DNA of 35,880 nt. Origin: Lawsonibacter sp. Its GTDB lineage: Bacteria > Bacillota > Clostridia > Oscillospirales > Oscillospiraceae. Shown one piece after another: positions 15,101-23,008 of the stretch. The notes beneath the pieces were generated by a model. That model worked only from the letters and a program-made list of their open reading frames with translations. It was not told the DNA's origin and ran no database searches. Positions within the stretch are counted from its first letter, which is position 1. The number at the start of each line of letters is the position of its first letter. The position numbers were made by a program, and so were the translations under genes. The stretch is from positions 1 through 35,880 of the forward strand of contig JAAWCR010000058.1 in NCBI GenBank assembly GCA_022793355.1, in the 5' to 3' direction.

Positions 15101-15163
15101 TTGACAAAGCCGGTTTCCACTGCTATAATGTCTCTATCCTTAATGCAAATAATTATCATTAAG
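15101..15163 (+). promoter_or_regulatory. Rubrerythrin promoter with Fur-like operator
   Basis: Consensus TTGACA (15101-15106), 17 nt, TATAAT (15124-15129). Just downstream, TGCAAATAATTATCA (15144-15158) matches the 7-1-7 Fur box TGATAAT-N-ATTATCA at 12 of 14 defined positions. It is embedded in a 25-bp interrupted palindrome whose ends are CTTAATG (15139-15145) and CATTAAG (15157-15163). It fits PerR less well (four mismatches). Confidence 0.7.
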
Positions 15164-15180
15164 AAAGTGAGGACGCCAGC

Positions 15181-15717
15181 ATGCCTGAACTGAAGGGGAG
15201 CAAAACCGAACAGAACCTGTGGACCGCCTTTGCCGGGGAGAGCCAGGCCCGGAACAAGTATAGCTACTTCGCCTCCAAGGCCAAGAAAGAGGGCTATGTT
15301 CAGATTGCCCAGCTCTTTGAGGAGACTGCCGCCAACGAGAAGGAGCACGCCAAGATCTGGTTCAAGCTTCTGGGGGGCATCGGCACCACCGCCGAGAACC
15401 TGGAGGCCGCAGCCGCCGGAGAGAATTTCGAGTGGACCGACATGTATGCCAAGATGGCCCAGGAGGCCCGGGAGGAGGGCTTTGCCGATATCGCCGCCCT
15501 GTTTGAGGGGGTCGCCAAAATTGAGAAGGAGCACGAGGAGCGCTACCGCAAGCTGCTTGCCAACGTGAAGGACGGCCTGGTTTTCTCCCGGGACGGCGAC
15601 ATGATTTGGCAGTGCGCCAACTGCGGCCACATCCACGTGGGCCCCAAGGCCCCCGAGGTCTGCCCTGTCTGCGCCCATCCCCAGGCCTATTTCCAGTTAA
15701 AAGCGGAGAACTATTAA
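15181..15717 (+). CDS. rbr: Rubrerythrin
   Basis: This 178-residue cytoplasmic peroxide reductase protects anaerobes from hydrogen peroxide using a diiron centre and a rubredoxin-type iron. The diiron ligands lie in '[11 protein letters not shown]', E53xxH56 and E115xxH118. The C-terminal rubredoxin domain has C145xxC148 and C161xxC164. The length is typical. It has its own consensus promoter and a Fur-like box between the start site and the gene, so expression probably rises when iron is scarce or when metal-bound repressor is oxidised. A strong terminator follows, so it is monocistronic. Confidence 0.97.
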   Translation: MPELKGSKTEQNLWTAFAGESQARNKYSYFASKAKKEGYVQIAQLFEETAANEKEHAKIWFKLLGGIGTTAENLEAAAAGENFEWTDMYAKMAQEAREEGFADIAALFEGVAKIEKEHEERYRKLLANVKDGLVFSRDGDMIWQCANCGHIHVGPKAPEVCPVCAHPQAYFQLKAENY

Positions 15718-15727
15718 ACTGTATCAG

Positions 15728-15760
15728 AAAGCCGCCCCTTCCCAAAGCGGGGGCGGCTTT
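15728..15760 (+). terminator. Rubrerythrin terminator
   Basis: AAAGCCGCCCC (15728-15738) and GGGGCGGCTTT (15750-15760) form an 11-bp stem, followed by GCCCTGTTTTTCT. Confidence 0.85.
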
Positions 15761-15787
15761 GCCCTGTTTTTCTGTTGCTTTCCCCCC

Positions 15788-15816
15788 TTGCAACCGCATA
15801 TAAAAAGGGGTATAAT
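15788..15816 (+). promoter_or_regulatory. purA promoter
   Basis: TTGCAA (15788-15793), 17 nt, TATAAT (15811-15816), 70 nt before the purA start. No purine riboswitch is recognisable in this short leader. Confidence 0.7.
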
Positions 15817-15885
15817 ACCCCCGTTACAGGGACGGAAAAGGCAAACCCTTTGCGGCTGCGAATCCCGCCCCCGGAGGTAACAACT

Positions 15886-17178
15886 ATGGTAAAAGCGATT
15901 GTAGGCGCCAATTGGGGCGACGAGGGCAAGGGCAAGATCACCGATATGCTGGCCCAGAGGTCCGACATAGTCGTCCGCTTCCAGGGAGGCGCCAATGCCG
16001 GCCACACCATCATCAACGACTACGGCCGGTTCGCCCTGCACACCCTTCCCTCGGGGGTGTTCTACCCCCACGTCACCAATATCATCGGCAATGGCGTGGC
16101 TCTGGACATCGCTAAGCTTGCCGGCGAGCTGGAACAGGTGGAGGCCCAAGGAGTACCCGCTCCTAGGCTGATTGTTTCCGACCGTGCCCAGCTGCTCATG
16201 CCCTATCACATTCTACAGGACACCTACGAGGAGGAGCGGCTGGGGGGCAGGGCTTTCGGCTCCACCAAGAGCGGCATCGCCCCCTTCTACTCCGACAAGT
16301 ACGCCAAAACCGGCATTCAGCTGTGCGATCTCTTTGACGAACCCCGGCTCCGGGAACGGCTGACGGCGGCGGCAGCATTGAAAAACGTGCTCTTTGAGCA
16401 CCTGTACCACAAGCCCCCCGTCAGCGCGGAGGAGCTCCTGGCCCAGCTCCTGGAGCTGCGAGAGCGCATCCGCCCCTATGTGGGAGACACCGTTTCCTTC
16501 CTCCACCGAGCGTTGGCCGAGGGCAAAACCATCCTGCTGGAGGGCCAGCTGGGCTCCATGAAGGACCCGGACCTGGGCATCTTCCCCATGACCACCTCCT
16601 CTCACACCCTGGCTGGCTACGGCTGTGTGGGGGCTTCCGTGCCGCCCACCGCCATTGAGGATGTCATCTGCGTCACCAAGGCCTACTCCTCCTGCGTCGG
16701 CTCCCAGACGGAACCCTTTGTCAGCGAGGTCATCGGGCCAGAGGGGGACGAGCTGCGCCGCCGGGGCGGCGACCACGGAGAATTCGGGGCTACCACCGGC
16801 CGGCCCCGCCGGGTGGGCTGGTTCGACGCCGTGGCTACCAAATACGGCTGTATGGTCCAGGGGGCTACGCAGGCCGCCCTCACCTGCCTGGATGTGTTGG
16901 GCTATCTGGACCAGATTCCTGTGTGCACCGGCTATGATATTGACGGCCAGATTACCGATTCCTTCCCCACCACCCCCGCTCTGCTCCGGGCTAAGCCGGT
17001 ATTCGCCACCCTCCCTGGCTGGAAAACCGACATCCGGGGCTGCAAGGACTACAATTCCCTCCCCCAAAACGCAAAGGCCTATGTGGACTTCCTGGAACAG
17101 CGCATCGGCACACCGGTTACCATGGTGTCCACCGGACCCACGCGGGAGGATATGGCATACCGAAAGCCCTTGCTGTGA
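15886..17178 (+). CDS. purA: Adenylosuccinate synthetase
   Basis: The enzyme joins IMP and aspartate using GTP to give adenylosuccinate, the committed step from IMP to AMP. The protein has 430 residues, the normal length. The P-loop-like 'WGDEGKGK' is at residues 9-16, with 'GGANAGHTI' and the IMP-binding 'GSTKSGIAP' following, and the GTP-binding region near the C-terminus. The ATG at 15886 follows GGAGG and gives the family N-terminus. The gene stands alone with its own promoter; a hairpin with CAGGC/GCCTG arms lies just after it (17191-17216). Confidence 0.97.
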   Translation: MVKAIVGANWGDEGKGKITDMLAQRSDIVVRFQGGANAGHTIINDYGRFALHTLPSGVFYPHVTNIIGNGVALDIAKLAGELEQVEAQGVPAPRLIVSDRAQLLMPYHILQDTYEEERLGGRAFGSTKSGIAPFYSDKYAKTGIQLCDLFDEPRLRERLTAAAALKNVLFEHLYHKPPVSAEELLAQLLELRERIRPYVGDTVSFLHRALAEGKTILLEGQLGSMKDPDLGIFPMTTSSHTLAGYGCVGASVPPTAIEDVICVTKAYSSCVGSQTEPFVSEVIGPEGDELRRRGGDHGEFGATTGRPRRVGWFDAVATKYGCMVQGATQAALTCLDVLGYLDQIPVCTGYDIDGQITDSFPTTPALLRAKPVFATLPGWKTDIRGCKDYNSLPQNAKAYVDFLEQRIGTPVTMVSTGPTREDMAYRKPLL

Positions 17179-17190
17179 CCCCCGAGCGGC

Positions 17191-17216
17191 AGGCCTCCTT
17201 TCAAACGGAGCCTGTT
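17191..17216 (+). terminator. Probable purA terminator
   Basis: CAGGC and TCC (near 17191) pair with GGA and GCCTG (to about 17216) with one bulged C, followed by TTTCTTA. The stem is imperfect, so termination may be partial. Confidence 0.5.
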
Positions 17217-17252
17217 TCTTACCCTATGTTTCTTTCACTAAAGGAGAACACT

Positions 17253-19121
17253 ATGAAAAAACTGCTATCCTCTCTGCTGGCCCTGTGCCTCACCCTGTCC
17301 CTGACAGCTCTGCCCACCTCCGCCCTGGAGCTGGAGGATGCCAAACAGCTGTTGGCCGTCCATTATGTAGACGGCGTGCCCCCGGAAGTGCTGGAGCTGG
17401 ACTCCCTGGACGCCATTCTGGAGGCCATCGGCGACCCCTACACCTTTTACATGACCGCTGAGCAGTACAATGCCTTCAACCAGTCCGTCAACGGCCAGAC
17501 GGTGGTGGGCATCGGTGCTACGGTGGAAACCGCCTTTGACGGCGGCTACCGCATCATGTCCGTCCTGCCCGATTCCCCCGCCCTGGAGGCGGGCATTCAG
17601 CCCGGCGATATCCTCACCGCCGTGGACGGAGAACCTCTCACCGCCGAAATTGACCCCCGGGTGCCCATTGTGGGCCAGGAGGGCACTGAGCTGACCCTCA
17701 CCCTCACTCGGAACGGCCAGGTGCTGGAATTTACTCTCACCCGCCGGGCGGTAAACATCCCCATTGTCACCTACGAGCAGCAGGACAGCGCTGGAGTCAT
17801 CAGCTGCATCAGCTTTGGAGCCACCACCTCCCTGTCCATCCAGGAGGCCATCTATGAGCTGGACGAGCAAACCGCCGTATGGATTGTAGACCTGCGCGCC
17901 AACCCCGGCGGGGACAGCGGAGCCACCGCCCTGTCCGCCAGCCTGTTCACCGGGGGCGGCGTTATGCTCTACTTCCGGGACGGCTCCGGCCAGTACCACT
18001 ACAGCTACACCGACGACGGTTTCCCCGACCTGACGGATAAGCCGGTGATTGTCCTTACCAGCCCTCACTCCGCCAGCGGCTCCGAGCTCTTCGCCGGGGA
18101 TATCCGCACCTACGGCGCGGGCATCGCCCTGGGCCAGCGCTCCTTCGGCAAGGGGACTGCCCAGATTGTGGTGGACGAGACCAACAGCAGCCTTATGGTA
18201 AACGGCGAGGCCATGAAAATCACCGCCTACCGCTTCTTCTCCCCCGACGGGGCCACCAACCACATTGTAGGCGTGCTGCCCACCCTGCTTATCTCCCCGG
18301 AGAACACTGAGCGCGCGGCCCTGTTGCTAACCTGCGCCGCCTCCCCCTCCCCGGAAAACCATCTGAAGCTGGACATCGCCGGGCAGACCTTCTATGTCAG
18401 CCTCTCCGAGGCCCTGAAGGAGGAAAACCGCCCCGCCCTCACCGAGCTTCTGGAGGCCCTGCCCCCCTCCGCCGAGCTGCGCTACAGCACGGGGAAGAAC
18501 TGGAACCAGTGCAGTCCCATGGCCCCCGCCGCAGTAGCCGAAGCGCTGGGCTTGGACTTCACCCCCCGCACCTTCTCCGACACGAAGGACAGCCAGTTTG
18601 CCCGGGAGCTGGACACCATGGCCGTCTACGGTCTGCTTGGCACCTCTGACGACGGTACCTTCCGCCCCCAGGAAACCATTACCCGGGCCCAGTTCGCCGC
18701 CCTCACCGCCACCGCCCTGGGCCTGCCCGCGGGCAAGAGCGCCAAGTTCACCGATGTGGCGGAGGACGCCTGGTACGCTGCCCCGGTCAACGCCATGGCC
18801 GACCTGGGCTTCCTCTCCGGCCAAGGAAACGGCCTCTTCGGTCCCGACGACAATCTCACCTATCAGGAGATGGTCACCTGTCTGTCTAAAGTAGCTGCCT
18901 GGACCAGCATGGACGGTTACGACCTGGACCAGCAGGCCCTTCTTTTGGAGCAGATGCTGGATTTTTACGACTACGCTGAATACGCCCAGATTCCCGCCCG
19001 CAACCTGGCTGTTCTGGGCGCCCTTGTGGAGAACGTCTCCCCCACCGAGGACGTCACCCGGGAGCTGGCCGCCGCCACCCTTTGCCGGCTGATGGAGAGC
19101 ATTCACCTAATCTGGGGATGA
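17253..19121 (+). CDS. S41 family (C-terminal processing) protease with PDZ and SLH domains
   Basis: This 622-residue exported protein has a signal peptide (residues 1-24, 'MKKLLSSLLALCLTLSLTALP'). A PDZ domain spans about 83-165 and the S41 protease domain about 175-330. The likely catalytic pair is Ser275 in 'HSASGSE' and Lys300 in 'SFGKG', 25 residues apart as in CtpB-type enzymes. After a linker, two clear S-layer homology motifs (~440-490 and ~495-550) and one weak motif (~575-620) follow, so the enzyme is probably tethered to the cell wall. The ATG at 17253 has AAAGGAG upstream. Ctp proteases trim secreted or sporulation proteins; the substrate is unknown. The combination with SLH repeats is unusual outside clostridia. 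Confidence 0.93.
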   Translation: MKKLLSSLLALCLTLSLTALPTSALELEDAKQLLAVHYVDGVPPEVLELDSLDAILEAIGDPYTFYMTAEQYNAFNQSVNGQTVVGIGATVETAFDGGYRIMSVLPDSPALEAGIQPGDILTAVDGEPLTAEIDPRVPIVGQEGTELTLTLTRNGQVLEFTLTRRAVNIPIVTYEQQDSAGVISCISFGATTSLSIQEAIYELDEQTAVWIVDLRANPGGDSGATALSASLFTGGGVMLYFRDGSGQYHYSYTDDGFPDLTDKPVIVLTSPHSASGSELFAGDIRTYGAGIALGQRSFGKGTAQIVVDETNSSLMVNGEAMKITAYRFFSPDGATNHIVGVLPTLLISPENTERAALLLTCAASPSPENHLKLDIAGQTFYVSLSEALKEENRPALTELLEALPPSAELRYSTGKNWNQCSPMAPAAVAEALGLDFTPRTFSDTKDSQFARELDTMAVYGLLGTSDDGTFRPQETITRAQFAALTATALGLPAGKSAKFTDVAEDAWYAAPVNAMADLGFLSGQGNGLFGPDDNLTYQEMVTCLSKVAAWTSMDGYDLDQQALLLEQMLDFYDYAEYAQIPARNLAVLGALVENVSPTEDVTRELAAATLCRLMESIHLIWG

Positions 19122-19189
19122 GCTTATCCGTCTCGCTTTGCGCGAACGTTTTCCCTGTGGAACAATTTTTAGGAAAGGACCTGAACAAA

Positions 19190-20269
19190 TTGACCAAAAT
19201 CGACATTATCTCCGGGTTTTTGGGGGCTGGCAAGACCACCCTCATCAAGAAACTGCTGGATGAGAGCTTCAAAGGGGAAAAAATCGTCCTCATTGAAAAC
19301 GAGTTCGGCGAAATTGGCATCGACGGCGGCTTCCTCAAGGACGCTGGGGTGGAGATCACCGAGATGAATTCCGGCTGTATCTGCTGCTCCCTGGTGGGGG
19401 ACTTCGGTTCGGCCCTCAAGCAGGTGCTGGCCGACTACTCCCCCGCCCGTATCATCATCGAGCCCTCCGGGGTGGGCAAGCTGTCCGACGTGGTGGCCGC
19501 CGTGGAACGGGTGCAGGCCGAGACCCCCGATCTTCATCTGAACAGCTTCGTAACTGTAGTGGACGCCGCCAAGGCCAAGGTATACATGAAGAATTTCGGC
19601 GAGTTCTTCAATAACCAGGTGGAACACGCCTGCGCCATTATCCTGTCCCGCACCCAAAAGATTGACCAGAAGAAGCTGGACGGAGCGGTGACTCTCCTGC
19701 GGGAGAAAAACCCCAAGGCCGCCATTCTCACCACCCCCTGGAACCAGCTCACCGGGGCTCAGATTCTCTCCGCCATGGAGGGAGGGCAGGACCTGGCGCA
19801 TGAGCTGATGGAGGAAATCGAGCACCATGGTCACGACCACCAAAACCATGACCACGCTCACTGCGAACACGAACACGAGCACGGCCACTGCGAACACGAA
19901 CACCAGCATGAACACCACCACGACCAGGGCGACACCTGTACCGCCTGCTGCGGCCACGACCACCATCACCACCACGATCACGACGCTGACGAGGTGTTCA
20001 CCTCCTGGGGCCGGGAGACGCCCCGGAAATACAGCCGTGAGGACCTTCAGGAGGCCCTGTCCGCCCTGGCGCTGGGAGACGATTACGGCTATATCCTCCG
20101 GGCCAAAGGGATGGTCCCCTGTGACGACGGCCAGACCTGGCTCCATTTCGACCTGGTGCCCGAGGAGTTCCAGATTCGTGAGGGAGCGGCCGACTACACC
20201 GGCCGACTGTGCGTGATTGGCTCCGATCTGAAGGAGGAGCAGCTGGAGAAACTGTTCCTGCTGGCTTAA
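19190..20269 (+). CDS. CobW-family GTPase with long His-rich metal-binding segment
   Basis: This 359-residue G3E GTPase has a P-loop 'GFLGAGKT' at residues 9-16 and the metal-binding CICC at 63-66 ('SGCICCSL'). The segment ~211-265 holds about 24 His and 5 Cys, then comes a CobW C-terminal domain. CobW/COG0523 proteins are metallochaperones for zinc, cobalt or iron enzymes; the His tract would buffer metal. The NKxD position reads 'SRTQKID'. The start is taken as TTG 19190 behind AGGAAAGGA; no ATG is in range. A second CobW gene follows 62 nt later. The metal is not certain; zinc is most likely by family. Confidence 0.9.
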   Translation: MTKIDIISGFLGAGKTTLIKKLLDESFKGEKIVLIENEFGEIGIDGGFLKDAGVEITEMNSGCICCSLVGDFGSALKQVLADYSPARIIIEPSGVGKLSDVVAAVERVQAETPDLHLNSFVTVVDAAKAKVYMKNFGEFFNNQVEHACAIILSRTQKIDQKKLDGAVTLLREKNPKAAILTTPWNQLTGAQILSAMEGGQDLAHELMEEIEHHGHDHQNHDHAHCEHEHEHGHCEHEHQHEHHHDQGDTCTACCGHDHHHHHDHDADEVFTSWGRETPRKYSREDLQEALSALALGDDYGYILRAKGMVPCDDGQTWLHFDLVPEEFQIREGAADYTGRLCVIGSDLKEEQLEKLFLLA

Positions 20270-20331
20270 GCCAAAGCCGCCTTTTTAACGGGTCCTTTTC
20301 TCCCTATCAACAACCCGCGAGGTGAACAACA

Positions 20332-21279
20332 ATGCCCGATTCACGGATACCCCTGTATCTTATCACCGGCTTTCTGGATGCCGGCAAGACCACCCTGCTC
20401 ACCGACACGCTGAATATGGATTATTTCAACGACGGCCAGCGGACCGTTCTTCTCCTGTGTGAGGACGGCGAGGAGGAGTACGACCAGCAGCAGCTGTCCC
20501 ACCGCAACTGCCGCCTCGTTCCCATCGGGGACCAAGAGCAGCTGAACACCGAATTTTTAAAGGAGATTGACCGCCGCTATCAGCCTGAGCGGGTGCTTCT
20601 GGAGTTCAACGGCATGTGGCCGGTGGATGTGCTGCGCAAGTGCCGTCTGCCCAAGGGCTGGGGGCTGTACCAGGCCATCCATGTAGTGGACGGCTCCACC
20701 TTTGAACTGTACTTGGCCAATATGCAGTCCATGTTTATCGACATGGTAACGGAAGCGGATATGGTGCTCTTCAACCGCTGTACCCCCGATATGCCCCTGT
20801 CTGGCTGGAAGCGGTCGGTCCGGGCGGTAAACCGGATGTGCGAGATTGTCTTTGAGGATAACCGGGGCGAGGAGCTGGAGGTGGAGGACATCCTTCCCTA
20901 CTCCCTGAATGAGTCCCACATCGCCCTGGAAGACGCCGACTACGGCATCTGGTATCTGGATATTCAGGAGCATCCGGACCGCTATATAGGTAAGACCATC
21001 ACCTACAAGGCCCAGGCTATGACCGGCATGAAACTGCCCAAAGTCTCCTTCGTCCCTGGTCGAAACGCCATGACCTGCTGCGCAGAGGACATCCGCTTTT
21101 TCGGCTTCCTGTGTAAGTACGACAAAGCCCGAGCCCTGAAGAAGGGGGAGTGGATCACCGTCACCGCCGAAATCAAGTGGGAGCACGCTGGCGTCTATGA
21201 GGACGAAGGGGTAGTGCTCTACGCCCAGTCCGTGGAAAAAGCGGAGCCCCCCGAGGATCCGCTGGTATACTTTCGATAA
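20332..21279 (+). CDS. CobW-type GTPase fused to a DUF1980-like domain
   Basis: This 315-residue protein has a P-loop 'GFLDAGKT' (residues 13-20), 'LLLCEDGEEEY' where other CobW proteins carry CxCC, and 'FNRCTP' (147-152) at the NKxD position. From about residue 215 it departs from CobW and reads 'YIGKTITYKAQAM' to 'NAMTCCAEDIRFFGFL'. That is the conserved C-terminal pattern of DUF1980/TIGR03943 (YcgQ-partner, YcgR-type) proteins, which are associated with CobW and with zinc or iron regulation. The CC pair at 249-250 may bind metal. The two CobW genes are in tandem (62-nt gap), suggesting delivery and acceptance of one metal. It ends in a bidirectional terminator. Confidence 0.85.
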   Translation: MPDSRIPLYLITGFLDAGKTTLLTDTLNMDYFNDGQRTVLLLCEDGEEEYDQQQLSHRNCRLVPIGDQEQLNTEFLKEIDRRYQPERVLLEFNGMWPVDVLRKCRLPKGWGLYQAIHVVDGSTFELYLANMQSMFIDMVTEADMVLFNRCTPDMPLSGWKRSVRAVNRMCEIVFEDNRGEELEVEDILPYSLNESHIALEDADYGIWYLDIQEHPDRYIGKTITYKAQAMTGMKLPKVSFVPGRNAMTCCAEDIRFFGFLCKYDKARALKKGEWITVTAEIKWEHAGVYEDEGVVLYAQSVEKAEPPEDPLVYFR

Positions 21280-21316
21280 AAAATCAGCGTTCCCAACCAG
21301 GGAACGCTGATTTTTT
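21278..21316. terminator. Bidirectional terminator between CobW and NSS genes
   Basis: The A-run plus TCAGCGTTCCC (21278-21294) and GGGAACGCTGA plus T-run (21300-21316) form a 17-bp perfect stem with a 5-nt loop. T-runs face both converging genes. Confidence 0.9.
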
Positions 21317-21333
21317 AAAGCAGTTTCTTGCCT

Positions 21334-22719
21334 TTATTTCGACCGGAACTGATTCCAGTAGCCCATAACAAAGATAAACAGCACAATCAGGGGCAGAATA
21401 TAGCTGACGTAGAACCGCACCCCCTTGGGGAAGGCCAGCCCCTCCCCCGCATTGGCCTCGTCCAGAAACCGATTCCAGCCCCAGCCATGGGTGCAGAACA
21501 ACAGATAGACCAGCGACCCCAGGGGCAGGATGTTCTGCGAGACCAAAAAGTCCTCAATACCGGACACATCCATCCCCAACACGGTAACCCCGGACCACAG
21601 GTTTGAGCCCAGCACGCAGGGCATGGACAGCAGGAACACCCCAATCAGGTTTATCAGCACCGCTTTCTTCCGGGAGACCCACCACCGATCCATGGTGAAG
21701 GAGATGATATTCTCAAACACCGCAATCACTGTGGACAGGGCCGCGAAGGACAAAAACAGGAAGAAGGCCCCTCCCCACAGCCGGCCCATGGGCATGTGAT
21801 TGAAGATGTTGGGCAGGGTAACAAAGACCAGGGCGGGCCCCTCCCCGGTGGACACCCCAAAGGCGGAACAGGCGGGGAAAATGATCAGACCTGCCACAAA
21901 GGCCACGCAGGTATCCAGCACGCCAATGCGCAGGGCCTCCCCCGCCAGCCGGTGCTCCTTGCCGATATAGCTGCCGAAAATAGCGATGGCGCCAATCCCC
22001 AGGGAGAGAGTAAAGAAGGCCTGACCCATGGCTGCAAAAACCGCCTCGCCTAAAATCCAGTTGCCCTCGGCGTCGTAGGCCAGGTTGTGGAAGTTGGGCC
22101 GGAGATAAAACGCCAGTCCCTCCTCCGCCCCCTCCAGGAGGACGGAGTTCACCGCCAGCACCACCATCAGGGCCAGCAGGCAGAGCATCATCAGCTTGTT
22201 GACTCGCTCCACACCGTTGCGCAGCCCCTGGGCGCACACCAGCATTCCGATGCACACCACCACAGACATGTAGACCGTCATCGTGACCGGACGGCTCAGC
22301 AAATCGCTGAATTTCCCGGCCACTCCTTGGGCGTCCAGCCCCTCAAAGCCGCCTTGCAGCATCTCCACAAAATAATACAGCAGCCACCCGGCGATTACGG
22401 TGTAAAACATCATCAGCAGATAGTTGCCCGCAAAGCCCACGTAACTGTACCAGTGCCAGCGGGAACCCTTCCGCTCCAGCCGCTGGAAGGACAAGGCAAT
22501 GCTCCGCTGGCTGGCCCGGCCCACCGCCAGCTCCATCACCATAACGGGCAGGCCCAAAATCACTAGGAACAGCAGATACAGCAGCACAAAGGCCGCTCCG
22601 CCGTATTTCCCCGTAATATAGGGAAAGCGCCACACATTGCCCAGACCGATAGCGCAGCCCGCCGAGATCAGCACAAATCCCAGGCGGGAAGAAAATGTCT
22701 CTCTTTTCTCCATTGACAA
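21334..22719 (-). CDS. Neurotransmitter:sodium symporter (NSS) family transporter
   Basis: This 461-residue inner-membrane Na+-coupled amino-acid carrier shows the NSS hallmark helix 1 'GFVLISAGCAIGLGNVWRFPYITGKYGGAAF', with the unwound substrate and sodium site, and helix 2 'FLVILGLPVMVMELAVGR'. About 11-12 helices follow. Bacterial relatives such as MhsT and TnaT carry tryptophan, leucine or other neutral amino acids. The start is taken as TTG 22719, 7 nt after AGGAG; an ATG two codons later is 13 nt away. The plus-strand -35 of an antisense promoter overlaps these first codons. A 25-codon membrane peptide gene lies 120 nt upstream on the same strand. Confidence 0.94.
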   Translation of the reverse strand: MSMEKRETFSSRLGFVLISAGCAIGLGNVWRFPYITGKYGGAAFVLLYLLFLVILGLPVMVMELAVGRASQRSIALSFQRLERKGSRWHWYSYVGFAGNYLLMMFYTVIAGWLLYYFVEMLQGGFEGLDAQGVAGKFSDLLSRPVTMTVYMSVVVCIGMLVCAQGLRNGVERVNKLMMLCLLALMVVLAVNSVLLEGAEEGLAFYLRPNFHNLAYDAEGNWILGEAVFAAMGQAFFTLSLGIGAIAIFGSYIGKEHRLAGEALRIGVLDTCVAFVAGLIIFPACSAFGVSTGEGPALVFVTLPNIFNHMPMGRLWGGAFFLFLSFAALSTVIAVFENIISFTMDRWWVSRKKAVLINLIGVFLLSMPCVLGSNLWSGVTVLGMDVSGIEDFLVSQNILPLGSLVYLLFCTHGWGWNRFLDEANAGEGLAFPKGVRFYVSYILPLIVLFIFVMGYWNQFRSK

Positions 22720-22741
22720 TCCATTTCTCCTTTGCTATAAT
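22713..22741 (+). promoter_or_regulatory. Consensus promoter for a putative antisense RNA
   Basis: Perfect TTGACA (22713-22718), 17 nt, perfect TATAAT (22736-22741). It points away from the NSS gene into a region without plus-strand coding sequence, towards the 3' end of the small membrane peptide gene. Confidence 0.8.
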
Positions 22742-22747
22742 AAATGC

Positions 22748-22850
22748 AGGAAGGGCGGCCTGGTGGTGCAGGTCCCACGGCTCTTCCTCGAAGATTTAGA
22801 ATCTGTAGAAAAGCCGGTTCCTTACACTGGGGGGCCGGTTATTTCTTTAT
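22748..22850 (+). ncRNA. Putative antisense RNA opposing the small membrane peptide mRNA
   Basis: Predicted from the consensus promoter at 22713-22741 and a terminator-like hairpin. CCGGTTCC (22814-22821) pairs with GGGGCCGG (22831-22838), with G-T wobbles present only on this strand, and is followed by ATTTCTTTAT. The RNA would be about 100 nt and complementary to the last codons and 3' UTR of the peptide mRNA, the convergent layout of TxpA/RatA-type type I systems. There is no evidence of expression beyond the signals. Confidence 0.55.
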
Positions 22851-22916
22851 ATTAAGAATACCGAACACAACAACGGCAATCAGGTTAAGTAGTGACAGGA
22901 CTTCCAACACTGACAT
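22839..22916 (-). CDS. 25-residue membrane peptide, putative holin-like type I toxin
   Basis: The peptide starts 'MSVLEVLSLLNLIAVV', then 'VFGILNIKK': one hydrophobic helix with a basic C-terminus, like TxpA-type holin-like toxins ('M-x-V-x-E-x-L-x-L'). The ATG at 22916 has a full AAGGAGGTGA Shine-Dalgarno. ACCTCC, the loop TTAC/GTAA and GGAGGT (plus 22923-22938) sequester that site in a hairpin of the mRNA. A promoter (TTGTCC, 18 nt, TATAGT; plus 22964-22993) lies upstream on the minus strand. An opposing consensus promoter faces its 3' end. The alternative is a small subunit or leader of the NSS transporter 120 nt downstream, as with MetS next to MetP, but those are usually placed after the transporter. 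Confidence 0.65.
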   Translation of the reverse strand: MSVLEVLSLLNLIAVVVFGILNIKK

Positions 22917-22922
22917 CTTGTC

Positions 22923-22993
22923 ACCTCCTTACGGAGGTCGAGCCGTTCCCTTCCCGCCCGAATACTATACCACAGAACCGCTCATGGGGACAA
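22923..22993 (-). promoter_or_regulatory. Promoter and SD-sequestering hairpin of the small membrane peptide
   Basis: The minus-strand promoter TTGTCC (plus 22988-22993), 18 nt, TATAGT (22964-22969) gives a predicted leader of about 41 nt. In it ACCTCC pairs with GGAGGT around a 4-nt loop (22923-22938), hiding the ribosome site. Confidence 0.6.
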
Positions 22994-23008
22994 GCCCTCT
23001 TTTTCCGG

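Noticed and set aside
15139-15163. PerR box before rubrerythrin
   Set aside because: Four mismatches to TTATAAT-N-ATTATAA against two to the Fur box, so a Fur-like site is preferred, though the families overlap.
19827-19990. Short repeated units that could be mistaken for a CRISPR array
   Set aside because: These are in-frame His/Glu codons (CAC, GAA, GAC) of the CobW metal tract with no constant repeat or unique spacers.
22839-22916. MetS-like NSS small subunit
   Set aside because: Kept only as an alternative: such subunits usually follow the transporter gene, and the opposing consensus promoter and SD hairpin fit a type I toxin better.
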